From BMS3BBIN04 sp964552465 (GTDB lineage Bacteria > Electryoneota > Electryoneia > Electryoneales > Electryoneaceae): 64,000 bases of DNA. The DNA lies in contig CAZKGR010000001.1 of NCBI GenBank assembly GCA_964552465.1, forward strand, positions 62,001 to 126,000, read 5' to 3'. The position numbers were made by a program, and so were the translations under genes. Position 1 is the stretch's first letter; every line of letters begins with the position of its first letter. Below the pieces are notes generated by a model, which worked only from the letters and a program-made list of their open reading frames with translations, was not told the DNA's origin and did no database searches. Below, piece after piece: positions 1 through 7,869 of this stretch.

Positions 1-39
1 GACGAAGCGTTTCGCAGGCCATCCGTAATCCTCTCAGGG

Positions 40-79
40 AAAAACAAACGTCGGGAGGTCTTTCCAAACCGCCCGACGT
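40..79 (-). terminator. Rho-independent terminator of pgi
   Basis: Read on the minus strand, a 12-pair stem (ACGTCGGGcGGT pairing with ACCtCCCGACGT, one mismatch) is followed by TTGTTTTT. It lies about 25 bases after the pgi stop codon, so it most likely ends the pgi transcript. Confidence 0.85.
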
Positions 80-104
80 GTAACGTCGTGTATTCTAAGG
101 AACG

Positions 105-1505
105 CTATCCGATCAATCTGGTTGGACGTTCACGTTCCTTGTCAATCTCAGCTTTAGTACTCTCGTACCCAGACCGACCCATCAAAGCGTATGTGGCAAC
201 TTTGCCTGCTTCGACACCTGGTTGATCAAGTGGGTTGACCTCGTACAGACCGCCAGCAACCAGCGTCGCCGCTTCAAACAGATAGAGCAGTCCACCGACA
301 GTATCAGGAGCTACTTCATCGAGAATAAATGCCATATTCGGGCGTTGTGCAGCGGTCAGGGCACGTTGAGTTGCTTCGCCCTCGTACTTGAGCAATGTGC
401 CGAGATCCTTGCCCGACAGATAATCAATGCTGTCAATATCAGGATAGTGCTTTCCGCACTTGATCGAATTTCGGTAGTTTTTCGGCAACAATAGAGTAAA
501 CGTCTTGTCGTTCGGACCTTCGACGTAGAGCTGCACCTGGCTGTGTTGATCGGTTGCACCAAGAGCGGCGACCGGAGTTGGACCAACGTTTATCGTCTTA
601 CCCGTTACCGACAGCTTTTTGCCCAGTGATTCCGCCCAAATCTGCCTGAACCAGTCAGCGATGCGGAATAACGCGTTGGAATACGGCATCATCACCTGGA
701 TGCCCTGCCCGCGCTTAGCTTGAGCTAGATATTGCAACAATGCGAAAGCTGCGCTCGGATTTTCATCAAACTCGCGGGAAAATACCTTTTCACTCTGTTC
801 GGCTGCACCTGCCAGCAAACCACGAATATCAATCCCGACAAGCGCAGCTGGCAACAATCCGACTGGAGTCATCACACTGAACCGTCCACCGACACCGGGA
901 GGAATCGAGAACGATTGAATGCCTTCTTCACGTGCGATTTGGCGTAGCGCGCCCTTTTGCGGATCAGTAACGAATACCAAGTGCTCGGCGTAGTCTTCAC
1001 CAACTGTTTCTTTCAGCTGCGTCAATACGGCCATGAACTGGCCGAGGGTTTCCGCAGTTCCGCCGGACTTGGTGATGATCACGTACAGAGTTTCGCTCGG
1101 ATCACACACATCGAGTGCTGCTCCAAAGAATTCGGGATCAACGTTGTCAGGGATAAACAGGCGGGGTGCATCGCGCATGTCATCCGCACGTTCATTCCAG
1201 AACGCCGGCTTCAATGAATCGCGTAATGCTATTGGTCCCAATGCGCTGCCACCAATACCGAGTACCATCACATTGCGAAAGCTCTCTCGCGCTTTGGATG
1301 CATAAGCCTCAATCGAAGCGACAACATCTTCACTGTCGGGAAGATCGTAAAACGGGAGATCGCCGGCCTTACGCCGTGCTTCCAGTGTCTGCAAGACAGA
1401 GAGCACGCGTGGCCAGTGTTGTTCTATTTCCTCTTCGGTTGCGCCATGTGGCCCGACGACATCTGCCATCATCCGGGTCACATCCAACTGCAGTCGCGCA
1501 CCCAT
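105..1505 (-). CDS. pgi: Glucose-6-phosphate isomerase
   Basis: Interconverts glucose-6-phosphate and fructose-6-phosphate in glycolysis and gluconeogenesis in the cytoplasm. The 466-residue protein carries the SIS-fold loop GIGGSALGP near residue 85, the family signature GVGGRFSVMTPVGL in the middle and the C-terminal signature NPLDQPGVEAGK that holds the active-site lysine. The length fits the short bacterial form (about 450 residues) rather than the 550-residue enterobacterial form. The ATG start is preceded by AGAGG. It is the last gene of the minus-strand group and is followed by a strong terminator. The 151-base gap to the LemA gene upstream could hold its own promoter. Confidence 0.97.
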   Translation of the reverse strand: MGARLQLDVTRMMADVVGPHGATEEEIEQHWPRVLSVLQTLEARRKAGDLPFYDLPDSEDVVASIEAYASKARESFRNVMVLGIGGSALGPIALRDSLKPAFWNERADDMRDAPRLFIPDNVDPEFFGAALDVCDPSETLYVIITKSGGTAETLGQFMAVLTQLKETVGEDYAEHLVFVTDPQKGALRQIAREEGIQSFSIPPGVGGRFSVMTPVGLLPAALVGIDIRGLLAGAAEQSEKVFSREFDENPSAAFALLQYLAQAKRGQGIQVMMPYSNALFRIADWFRQIWAESLGKKLSVTGKTINVGPTPVAALGATDQHSQVQLYVEGPNDKTFTLLLPKNYRNSIKCGKHYPDIDSIDYLSGKDLGTLLKYEGEATQRALTAAQRPNMAFILDEVAPDTVGGLLYLFEAATLVAGGLYEVNPLDQPGVEAGKVATYALMGRSGYESTKAEIDKERERPTRLIG

Positions 1506-1574
1506 ATATACCTCTTAATGTTCTTGGATCATGTGCTATATGACGGGATTCTTCTCTATTAATGCAAATCCCCA

Positions 1575-1593
1575 TGATCAGCGAGACTGATCA
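1575..1593. repeat. Short perfect inverted repeat upstream of pgi
   Basis: TGATCAG and CTGATCA flank a five-base loop in the gap between the LemA gene and pgi. There is no T-run on either side, so a protein-binding site or a weak mRNA hairpin is more likely than a terminator. No function can be assigned from sequence alone. Confidence 0.35.
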
Positions 1594-1656
1594 ACTACTG
1601 GACCGAATGTACGCTCCAAGATCCAGTATCTGCTAAGGTATCTTTCTGATCATCCC

Positions 1657-2253
1657 TTAGAATTCTACCACTGGATTCTGCTGTGCTTCCTGTGGAGCTT
1701 CATAGAAGTTGCGTATCTCAAAATCGAAGAATCCTGCGATGATGTTCGCCGGAAATTTACGGATCGCAACGTTATAACGTTGAACAGCGTCATTGTAGCG
1801 TTTACGTGAGACCGCAAGACGATTCTCGGTGCCAGCCAGCTCGTCCTGTAAGGCGCGGAAGTTTTGATCGGATTTCAATTGCGGATAGTTCTCGACCACG
1901 AGCAACAGCCGCGACAACGCTCCTCCCAGGCCCTGTTCCGCCTCAATACGTTCGTCGCGTGAACCAGCCGAACCAACGCGTGCACGTGCTTCGGTCACAC
2001 CCAGCAGCACTTCCTTTTCCTGTGCGGCGAAACCTTTGACCGTGTTCACCAGGTTTGGAATCAGGTCGAAACGACGTTGCAGGTTGTTTTCCACATCAGC
2101 CCAAGCCGAATTCGTGATTTCCTGGTAGTCCACCATTCTGTTGTAGGTGCCTTGCACGAATGTGAAGTTGAAAGCCACTATCAGAAACAAAACCGCCAAG
2201 CCCAGCAGAATGCCGACTGTTTTTTTCTTTCTATCGTCCACCTTATACCCCAA
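1657..2253 (-). CDS. LemA family membrane protein
   Basis: This 198-residue protein has one N-terminal membrane segment (about residues 12-32) followed by the LemA helical domain. The typical stretch AWADVENNLQRRFDLIPNLV, the KGFAAQEKEVL helix and a second helical pair ending in FDFEIRNFYEAP are all present. LemA proteins are widespread; their biochemical role is unknown, though they commonly sit next to TPM-domain proteins, as here. The annotated start is TTG at 2253; a GTG four codons in (2241), with GGGG just upstream, is equally possible. The gene lies between the nucleotidyltransferase-like gene and pgi on the same strand. Confidence 0.9.
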   Translation of the reverse strand: MGYKVDDRKKKTVGILLGLAVLFLIVAFNFTFVQGTYNRMVDYQEITNSAWADVENNLQRRFDLIPNLVNTVKGFAAQEKEVLLGVTEARARVGSAGSRDERIEAEQGLGGALSRLLLVVENYPQLKSDQNFRALQDELAGTENRLAVSRKRYNDAVQRYNVAIRKFPANIIAGFFDFEIRNFYEAPQEAQQNPVVEF

Positions 2254-2274
2254 TTGCTTGATCTATCCCTGTTC

Positions 2275-2323
2275 ACACTCACCTGACTGACCGTTATCTC
2301 GTTCACAGAAGAGCGGTGAGTGT
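2275..2323. repeat. Inverted repeat between LemA and nucleotidyltransferase-like genes
   Basis: ACACTCACC and GGTGAGTGT (nine perfect pairs) are separated by about 31 bases in the 92-base gap. It could be an RNA hairpin trimming the mRNA or an operator; there is no T-tract to support termination. Confidence 0.3.
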
Positions 2324-2345
2324 TCTATGTTCTTGATAAACTGTT

Positions 2346-3068
2346 TCACGCCACAACCAGTTTGTCTGCGTAGATCGCCAAGTTGTCAACTTGTTCCAAG
2401 GTCTGCGTGAGCAGTCGATTGGCTGCGTTGCGGTTTACTCTCTTGCCTTCGTTGCGTACACGTATCAGATCGTGAAAAACGTTCCTGTCCAAACCAGCCA
2501 GCTTGCATCCCTCATCAACTACCTGGTGTTTATCCCCAGGAACTTCCTGGTCGTCGATGACCAGCAGTGCCTGAAACACTGCGTTCCATGTTGGAACCGA
2601 CATCGCAAGCAAATCACGTATGGCTGACGTACTCCCACTCAATTCCAACGCCGCTTGACGGAGCGCCACCCACTTACCCTTGATCTCCCTCTCGGCTTGT
2701 AGTCGCAAATGTGGAGAGTCTATCTCAAGCGATTCGAACAAATCGGGTCCATGTAACGTTTTGTGAAACAGCTTCATGTCAAGGAACTCAATCGGGTACA
2801 CATCCAGCGAGCTGCGCAGATAGCTCTCTGACAACAACAACGGGATCGCGAACCCTTTTTTTATCTTGCGCCGGATGATTCCGGCAGCTTCGTTCCAGCG
2901 GCTGTAATCATGATCCTTGAGGAAAATCACCAGGTTGATATCAGATCGTTTTGACCAGTCGCCGCGCGCCATTGACCCATACAGGTGAATGGAATGGAGG
3001 TTGTCACCCCAGAACTGCTTCCACAGTTCTACTACTGATTCCAACTCGGAACGCAGTTTATCGTCCAT
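2346..3068 (-). CDS. Nucleotidyltransferase-fold protein, atypical active site
   Basis: A 240-residue protein with a polymerase-beta type (MNT-like) nucleotidyltransferase N-terminus: LYGSMARGDWSKRSDINLVI at about residues 29-48, with a hydrophobic strand and an acidic residue (E94) further on. The rest is a helical domain I do not recognise. The family normally has Asp-x-Asp at the metal site; here it is D43-I-N45, so catalysis is doubtful. The reading frame is open further upstream, but that part overlaps the TPM gene and codes for a W/R-rich shadow of its glycine repeats. The ATG at 3068 begins 14 bases after the TPM stop and is the sensible start. Its substrate or partner is unknown. Confidence 0.75.
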   Translation of the reverse strand: MDDKLRSELESVVELWKQFWGDNLHSIHLYGSMARGDWSKRSDINLVIFLKDHDYSRWNEAAGIIRRKIKKGFAIPLLLSESYLRSSLDVYPIEFLDMKLFHKTLHGPDLFESLEIDSPHLRLQAEREIKGKWVALRQAALELSGSTSAIRDLLAMSVPTWNAVFQALLVIDDQEVPGDKHQVVDEGCKLAGLDRNVFHDLIRVRNEGKRVNRNAANRLLTQTLEQVDNLAIYADKLVVA

Positions 3069-3082
3069 CGGTAAGCCTATAG

Positions 3083-3862
3083 TTAGAAACTTCCGCCAGC
3101 CCCGCCGCCACCGAATCCACCGCCACCAAAGCCACCGAATCCGCCGCCGAAACCTCCACCACCGAATCCACTTCCACCGCCCCAGCGTCCTCGGTGTCCA
3201 CCCATCAGACTTCCGAGTAGCATGCCAAACAGCATTGCTCTTCCCATACGGCTGGAAGACATGAGTATGAAAATCGCCAGCATGAAGATCAGACCGATCC
3301 AACTCGGTCCTTCTTCCTGTGGCGTGGTTCGGCGTTGATACTGCGGCGCACCAGTCAGTTGAACAGAGGGTTCCACCCGCTGCACAATCGCAACCGCTGT
3401 CGCTGCGAACGCGTCCAACACATTCCCCTGACGCAAGTATGGAATCAGTATTTGATCACGTATTCGACCGGCGTGGGCATCCGGAATGTCACCTTCCAGA
3501 CCATAACCCGTAGCAAAGTAAACCTGCCGTATGCCATCAGCTCGACCCGTGCTGTATAGAACCATTCCGCCTCGGTCTGTTCCCTGCGTTCCTACTCCCC
3601 AGTGGTGCCCGAGTTCGACGGTGTACATCGAAATCGCCTGACCATCAGGAATCGAATCCATCGTCACGAATGCCAGCTCAATGTTCGCCTTCTGCTTGAT
3701 TTCCAGACACAACGAGTCCATTTGGCGGACTTCACCTTCGGACATCACATGGGCGAAGTCATTCGTGAAGCCTCGCGGTTCAGGATACGTCTGTGCAAAG
3801 CTTATCGATGCGATCAGCAGTACAAGAACAGACAGCGCAGTGTGTCGGATCACCCGATTCAT
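3083..3862 (-). CDS. TPM-domain protein with signal peptide and Gly-rich tail
   Basis: 259 residues: a signal peptide (residues 1-23, ending SFAQ), a TPM domain (about 30-165, with FTNDFAHVMS near its start and the YFATGYGLEGDIPD motif), a membrane segment near 193-220 and a C-terminal tail made almost only of Gly and Phe, ending GGGGAGGSF. This is the YgcG-like layout, usually found beside LemA. The role of the family in bacteria is unclear; extracytoplasmic or membrane-bound location is inferred from the signal peptide and membrane helix. Its start overlaps the end of lspA by four bases (ATGA), so the two are probably translated together. Confidence 0.9.
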   Translation of the reverse strand: MNRVIRHTALSVLVLLIASISFAQTYPEPRGFTNDFAHVMSEGEVRQMDSLCLEIKQKANIELAFVTMDSIPDGQAISMYTVELGHHWGVGTQGTDRGGMVLYSTGRADGIRQVYFATGYGLEGDIPDAHAGRIRDQILIPYLRQGNVLDAFAATAVAIVQRVEPSVQLTGAPQYQRRTTPQEEGPSWIGLIFMLAIFILMSSSRMGRAMLFGMLLGSLMGGHRGRWGGGSGFGGGGFGGGFGGFGGGGFGGGGAGGSF

Positions 3863-4512
3863 ACCTGTTGCTCACGGTGGTCATCGGGATGTGTTTCGGT
3901 GTCGCTGTCAGAACCGACTGCCGAGGCGGGTTCTTCGGTATCAACGGGCATCATGGTTGATTCGGCAGTGTGACCATCAGTACTCATGGCTGTTTCAGTC
4001 ATAACATGCGCTGATTCGCCGTCTTCTTCCTGATGATGGTCCTTGACGAAGATCATCAGCAACACCAGCAGCACAACGCCTACGGACACAGCGGAGTCAG
4101 CGATGTTGAACACCGGCCATCGCTCCATCAGGAAATCTGGCAAGTTCACGTCAATGAAATCGACGACATATCCGTACACGATGCGATCATATGTATTCCC
4201 GACCGCTCCACCCAGGATCGCGGCCAGAATCCATCGTGTTGCAACAGACTTGGGTGGCGTCCGCATCAGCACATAGAGAATAACAATGACCGCGACAACT
4301 GACACATATCCAAGCACCGATCCACCGGTCAGTTTCATCCCGAACGCCATCCCATAGTTGTAGACCAATGTCCACTGGATGGTATCGCCTATGAACGGAA
4401 TCGACTGCCCGAGTGTCATCGTGCTGTCCACGATCTGCTTGGTGGCGCGATCGAGCACGATCACGATCAGTGTCATGATCAACGGTAACCAGCTGCGTGG
4501 CGTTCGGTTCAA
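3859..4512 (-). CDS. lspA: Lipoprotein signal peptidase (signal peptidase II)
   Basis: Cleaves the signal peptide of prolipoproteins in the inner membrane after lipid attachment. Four membrane helices are visible, as are both conserved catalytic blocks: GGAVGNTYDRIVYGYVVDF and FNIADSAVSVG, which carry the two active-site aspartates. After the last helix there is an unusual hydrophilic, acidic tail of about 50 residues, rich in Glu, Asp and Thr. The frame can start at TTG 4518, but a second TTG at 4512 has GGAG at the proper distance of seven bases and is preferred. It is the first gene of the minus-strand group that runs down to LemA. Confidence 0.95.
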   Translation of the reverse strand: MNRTPRSWLPLIMTLIVIVLDRATKQIVDSTMTLGQSIPFIGDTIQWTLVYNYGMAFGMKLTGGSVLGYVSVVAVIVILYVLMRTPPKSVATRWILAAILGGAVGNTYDRIVYGYVVDFIDVNLPDFLMERWPVFNIADSAVSVGVVLLVLLMIFVKDHHQEEDGESAHVMTETAMSTDGHTAESTMMPVDTEEPASAVGSDSDTETHPDDHREQQV

Positions 4513-4642
4513 ATGCAAACTCCAAGTTCAATCAGGTTAATAACCAGTTTCCAAGTCCAAAGGGCATAATGTGCGGAAGGTGTACCGTTGAGACAAGGTA
4601 GAAGCTCCCCGCAAGCCATCTGGATAAAAGTAATCTACAGTC

Positions 4643-4670
4643 TTGTTTTTGCTTCTAAATCAGCTATTTT
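4643..4670 (+). promoter_or_regulatory. Possible sigma-70 promoter for the TreT-like gene
   Basis: TTGTTT and TATTTT are separated by 16 bases, about 80 bases before the start of the glycosyltransferase gene and in the divergent gap with lspA. The match is only approximate. Confidence 0.3.
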
Positions 4671-4751
4671 CATGAATCCTGTATCAAGCTTTTCCAAGAG
4701 ATAGGATCCGAGAGATCATTCTGTCTACCCGAACCAACTGGAGATAACACC

Positions 4752-6170
4752 TTGGAATACCGTTCACTCGCCGGCAATCTAGGCAACTTGGCTGAAAACA
4801 GCTCGCCCATCGAAACTTATACCCCAAACCGAAGCCTTGAGTTGAATCAATATGTTCCGTTCATCGGTCAGGAGCGCGTTGATGCGCTTCAAAGACTCGC
4901 TGAACCGCTCGCAGGCAAAACGTGGGCGCATGTCAACTCGACCTTTGACGGCGGTGGTGTGGCCGAGATGCTATTCAGCGTAATCCCGCTCGCACGATCC
5001 CTCGATATTGACGCGCAGTGGTACTGCATTCGTGGGAACGACGATTTCTTCGGTGTCACGAAGAAATTCCACAATACGTTGCAGGGTTTATCACAACCGG
5101 TCTCTCTTCACGATCTATACGATACCTACCTCGGGATGACTGAGGAGAACGCGCGGAACACCAATATCTACGGCGACTTGGTCATTGTCCATGATCCACA
5201 ACCAGCAGGCTTGATCGGTGAAAAATCGATCTATGGAAATGTGCTCTGGCGGTGTCACATAGATACGAGCAACCCTGATCCGACCGTCTGGCGTTTCCTG
5301 CGCCCATTTATCAACCAGGCGTCCGGCGCGATCTTCACCCTGCCACAATACGTCGGGCCAGGATTGAACGTCCCCATTTACCAGGTAATGCCCGCGATTG
5401 ATCCACTATCTGACAAGAACAAGCAGTACACGAAGGATGAAGCACTCTCGATTCTTGGATCACTTTTCAACGAACACAACATCGACCCCGAGCGTCCGAT
5501 CCTGGCTGCGATCAGCCGTTACGATCCACACAAGAACCAGCAACGCATCCTCGACGCGTTCCAGCAGTTGAAGCAGAACAAGTCGTTCGACAAACCGCCA
5601 TACCTGATCTTCATCGGCAACACGGCCAGCGATGATCCAGAAGGTGGTGCGATCCTGGCGAAACTACAAGAATCGGGCGCTGATGATCCGGACGTTCGTT
5701 TCTGGGTCAATGTCGAGAACAATGACCAGGTTATCGGCGCGATGATGGCTTACGCGGATGCCTTTGTTCACGTCTCGACCAAGGAGGGTTTCGGCCTCGT
5801 AGTCACTGAGGCGATGTGGCAGGGCACGCCATTGATCGGTTCAACAGCAGGCGGGATTACGCAGCAGGTGATTGATGGCAAGACCGGTTATGTCGTCGAT
5901 CCATTGAGTGTGGACCAGATCAGCAATGCTATGGCTCATGTCCTTCAGAACCCAGACGAAGCTACCACACTTGCGAAGCAAGGTCAGGAACATATTCGCG
6001 AGAATTTCTTGCTCACCGAATTGTTGCGTCGGTATTTCCTGCTCATGCGTTACCATTTGGGCATTGACAACGAGCTCGTACCCTTCCGTCTATATCCAGA
6101 GCTGACTCCCGCAGAATGGTCTCATGGATTCCGGCGATCTAGTGTGCTTGTTGATGGGTTGAAGAAGTAG
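4752..6170 (+). CDS. GT4 glycosyltransferase, TreT-like (trehalose synthase type)
   Basis: 472 residues with two Rossmann-like halves of the GT-B fold. The N-terminal motif HVNSTFDGGGVAEML (about 60-74) is typical of TreT, the trehalose glycosyltransferring synthase that joins an NDP-glucose to glucose. The C-terminal half has AISRYDPHKNQQRIL (nucleotide-sugar lysine region) and the EGFGLVVTEAMWQGTP block with the E-x7-E type donor-site glutamates. Other GT4 enzymes with related N-termini cannot be excluded. It starts at TTG with GGAG eight bases upstream; no upstream ATG fits. It stands alone, transcribed away from lspA, with a hairpin terminator about 190 bases beyond its stop. Confidence 0.85.
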   Translation: MEYRSLAGNLGNLAENSSPIETYTPNRSLELNQYVPFIGQERVDALQRLAEPLAGKTWAHVNSTFDGGGVAEMLFSVIPLARSLDIDAQWYCIRGNDDFFGVTKKFHNTLQGLSQPVSLHDLYDTYLGMTEENARNTNIYGDLVIVHDPQPAGLIGEKSIYGNVLWRCHIDTSNPDPTVWRFLRPFINQASGAIFTLPQYVGPGLNVPIYQVMPAIDPLSDKNKQYTKDEALSILGSLFNEHNIDPERPILAAISRYDPHKNQQRILDAFQQLKQNKSFDKPPYLIFIGNTASDDPEGGAILAKLQESGADDPDVRFWVNVENNDQVIGAMMAYADAFVHVSTKEGFGLVVTEAMWQGTPLIGSTAGGITQQVIDGKTGYVVDPLSVDQISNAMAHVLQNPDEATTLAKQGQEHIRENFLLTELLRRYFLLMRYHLGIDNELVPFRLYPELTPAEWSHGFRRSSVLVDGLKK

Positions 6171-6196
6171 TGCAGACGCAAGATGATGTGTTGTAG

Positions 6197-6304
6197 GGCA
6201 TTCTGCCGAAACGCAGTGAAGTGAAGAAGAGCCAGGTCTGAGACGACCACTCTGTAAGAAAAGCTCATGGTTTAGTTCGATCTTCTTCCCTACGTCAGAA
6301 TGAC
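6197..6304. repeat. Decayed long inverted repeat (intergenic palindromic element)
   Basis: The left arm begins GGCATTCTGccg and continues CGCAGTGAAGtGAAGA; the right arm reads GATCTTCTTCcCTACG and ends TCAGAATGAC. The arms are imperfect complements around a central spacer of about 50 bases. The core words (CATTCTG, GTGAAGAA) resemble short palindromic repeats found between genes in several FCB-group genomes, from memory and not checked here. Confidence 0.55.
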
Positions 6305-6357
6305 TAGTTTCGCATCATCAGCTGTATATTTTGAGTTCCATTGCTTTGTATACAGTC

Positions 6358-6387
6358 TAAGCCGCGGGAATTCCCCGTGGCTTTTTG
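6358..6387 (+). terminator. Rho-independent terminator after the TreT-like gene
   Basis: The stem AGCCgCGGG / CCCgtGGCT closes on a four-base AATT loop and is followed directly by CTTTTTG on the plus strand. Confidence 0.75.
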
Positions 6388-7091
6388 TATCCGGTAATAA
6401 CAGATCCACATTTTGCTATTCTGATTTGTAACTCAGTTCACGGTTTTCCAGCTCTCCATTCACATGTCAACAGAGTGATCTTGGAGATGATTTATCCGAT
6501 GTGCAGGTTGACCTTTTTCGGATTGCAGAGGAAAGTTTAGCATGCAACTTATAAACGCCAGGGACGCAGTGGATAGGGATGTCATCTCGTGGTGACGAAC
6601 TTTTCGATGTAGCATCTGATTTGTACTGATGAGATGGTCAGAACCAACAGAGAGAGGCTTAATTGTTTGCTAAGTTCAATCATAATTCACTAAATTACTT
6701 ACTGTTACGCACTGACCATACATGCATCCATGAATACAGACTTCTGATGCAGTTGGTTCTTAATCCCAGCGATTGATTGAAATCCGAGATTCTCCGAGGT
6801 GGATTTCCAGTGCTAATTTGTTGGTCAACGCAACCGCGTAGCGATGCGGACGCGGTTTCTATTTGACATTCAGCTATCAGTTTTTGTTTATTGAAACACC
6901 GAAAAATGGGCTCTGGAGTCGGCTCTTTTTTTAGTATTACAGTATTCGGTTTCTTGGGGAAACAAACTTTCACTAGTTATATTCCCAACAGTCGTAATTC
7001 GGAAAAAAACGATAAAAGATGATTAGCCGCTGTTGACCTTAGGGATTTATGCGGTGAAAGCGCACGTTTTAGGCGGACCAGGGAGGAAAGC

Positions 7092-7712
7092 ATGGTGACA
7101 CGTCGTAGAAAAGACACTGAGCGATTCACAACCGGACAGATCGCTCGACATTGTCACGTAACTCCGGAAACGGTTGCCAACTGGATCAAGGCTGGACGGT
7201 TAAAAGCCAGTGCGACACCGGGCGGACATTATCGCGTGAATGTGAACGATCTCGTCCGTTTCTGCAAGTTACACGGATTCGAAGTTCCGCCAGAGTGGGA
7301 GAGCGGCGCTACTCCGCCAACGGTATTGATCATAGACGATGATCCGGAGCTGCTCAAGGCATTGATTCCGAATCTTGAACGACCGGACCGCCGTGTGCTT
7401 GGCGCGGAAGATGTCGCCCAGGCGGGCATCATGCTGATGAAGTATCGCCCTGAAGTAGTCATTCTCGACCTGCACCTCCCTGGAACAGATGGCATTCGTA
7501 TTGCGTCCATTCTGAGAAAAGAAGCCGAGTTAACCGGAACACGGATAATCGTTCTATCGGGCTACATTGATGAAGTCGTGCAGGAAGCGATGAAGGATCT
7601 GCACGTTGATTATTACATCAACAAGCCTCCGGACTTTGATCGTCTCGACGCGATCGTATCCGAGTTGCTGGCATCCAATTCACCGTTGGAACTGGAAACT
7701 CGCGGTAACTGA
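7092..7712 (+). CDS. MerR/BldC-like HTH fused to response-regulator receiver
   Basis: 206 residues. Residues 10-60 form a winged HTH of the excisionase/MerR/BldC type (FTTGQIARHCHVTPETVANW, then GGHYRVNVNDLVRF). Residues 76-195 form a complete receiver domain: acidic pocket I81-D-D-D, phospho-acceptor D126 in VILDLHLPGTDG, S156 in VLSGY and K178 in INKPP. The HTH is at the N-terminus and the receiver at the C-terminus, the reverse of the common order. It probably binds DNA in a phosphorylation-dependent way; the cognate kinase is not adjacent. GGAGGAAA lies just before the ATG. Confidence 0.9.
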   Translation: MVTRRRKDTERFTTGQIARHCHVTPETVANWIKAGRLKASATPGGHYRVNVNDLVRFCKLHGFEVPPEWESGATPPTVLIIDDDPELLKALIPNLERPDRRVLGAEDVAQAGIMLMKYRPEVVILDLHLPGTDGIRIASILRKEAELTGTRIIVLSGYIDEVVQEAMKDLHVDYYINKPPDFDRLDAIVSELLASNSPLELETRGN

Positions 7713-7726
7713 GCCTGATTTATAAT

Positions 7727-7751
7727 CGACCGTTTTTGTTGGTCGTTTTTG
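7727..7751 (+). terminator. Rho-independent terminator after the HTH-receiver gene
   Basis: CGACC / GGTCG stem with a nine-base T-rich loop, then TTTTTG, 15 bases after the stop codon. Confidence 0.65.
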
Positions 7752-7774
7752 CTTCCTCTCATTTGACCAGGCAC

Positions 7775-7817
7775 TGACAACGGGAATACATTCCCGCTGT
7801 CGGTTGTCGGGTCTTTT
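7775..7817 (+). terminator. Second hairpin with T-run in the accC leader
   Basis: GACAAC...GTTGTC encloses an inner GGGAAT/ATTCCC stem, followed by GGGTCTTTTTTG. It lies 53 bases before the TTG start of the biotin carboxylase gene. It may be a second terminator of the upstream gene or an attenuator in the accC leader; a promoter between it and accC would have to fit in very little space. Confidence 0.55.
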
Positions 7818-7869
7818 TTGTGAGATCTGGCTCTTGTTTCATCAGCACTTCATGGAGAGGTAGCTCGCC

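Larger units (their letters stand above)
6171..7091. other. Gene-free stretch of about 920 bases
   Basis: No convincing coding frame is found here on either strand. The contents are a decayed inverted repeat (6197-6304), a hairpin terminator (6358-6387), a weaker hairpin with stem AACCGCG/CGCGGTT (6832-6857) and AT-rich sequence leading to the next gene. A 92-codon open frame on the minus strand (6695-6973) looks random. The length and low complexity are compatible with a lost gene or a long leader. Confidence 0.5.

Noticed and set aside
3069..3302. N-terminal extension of the nucleotidyltransferase-like frame
   Set aside because: It lies within the TPM gene and its W/R-rich residues are an out-of-frame reading of the Gly-rich coding repeats. 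The ATG at 3068 is sufficient.
6695..6973. 92-codon open frame on the minus strand in the gene-free stretch
   Set aside because: No ribosome site, no recognisable pattern, and composition looks random.
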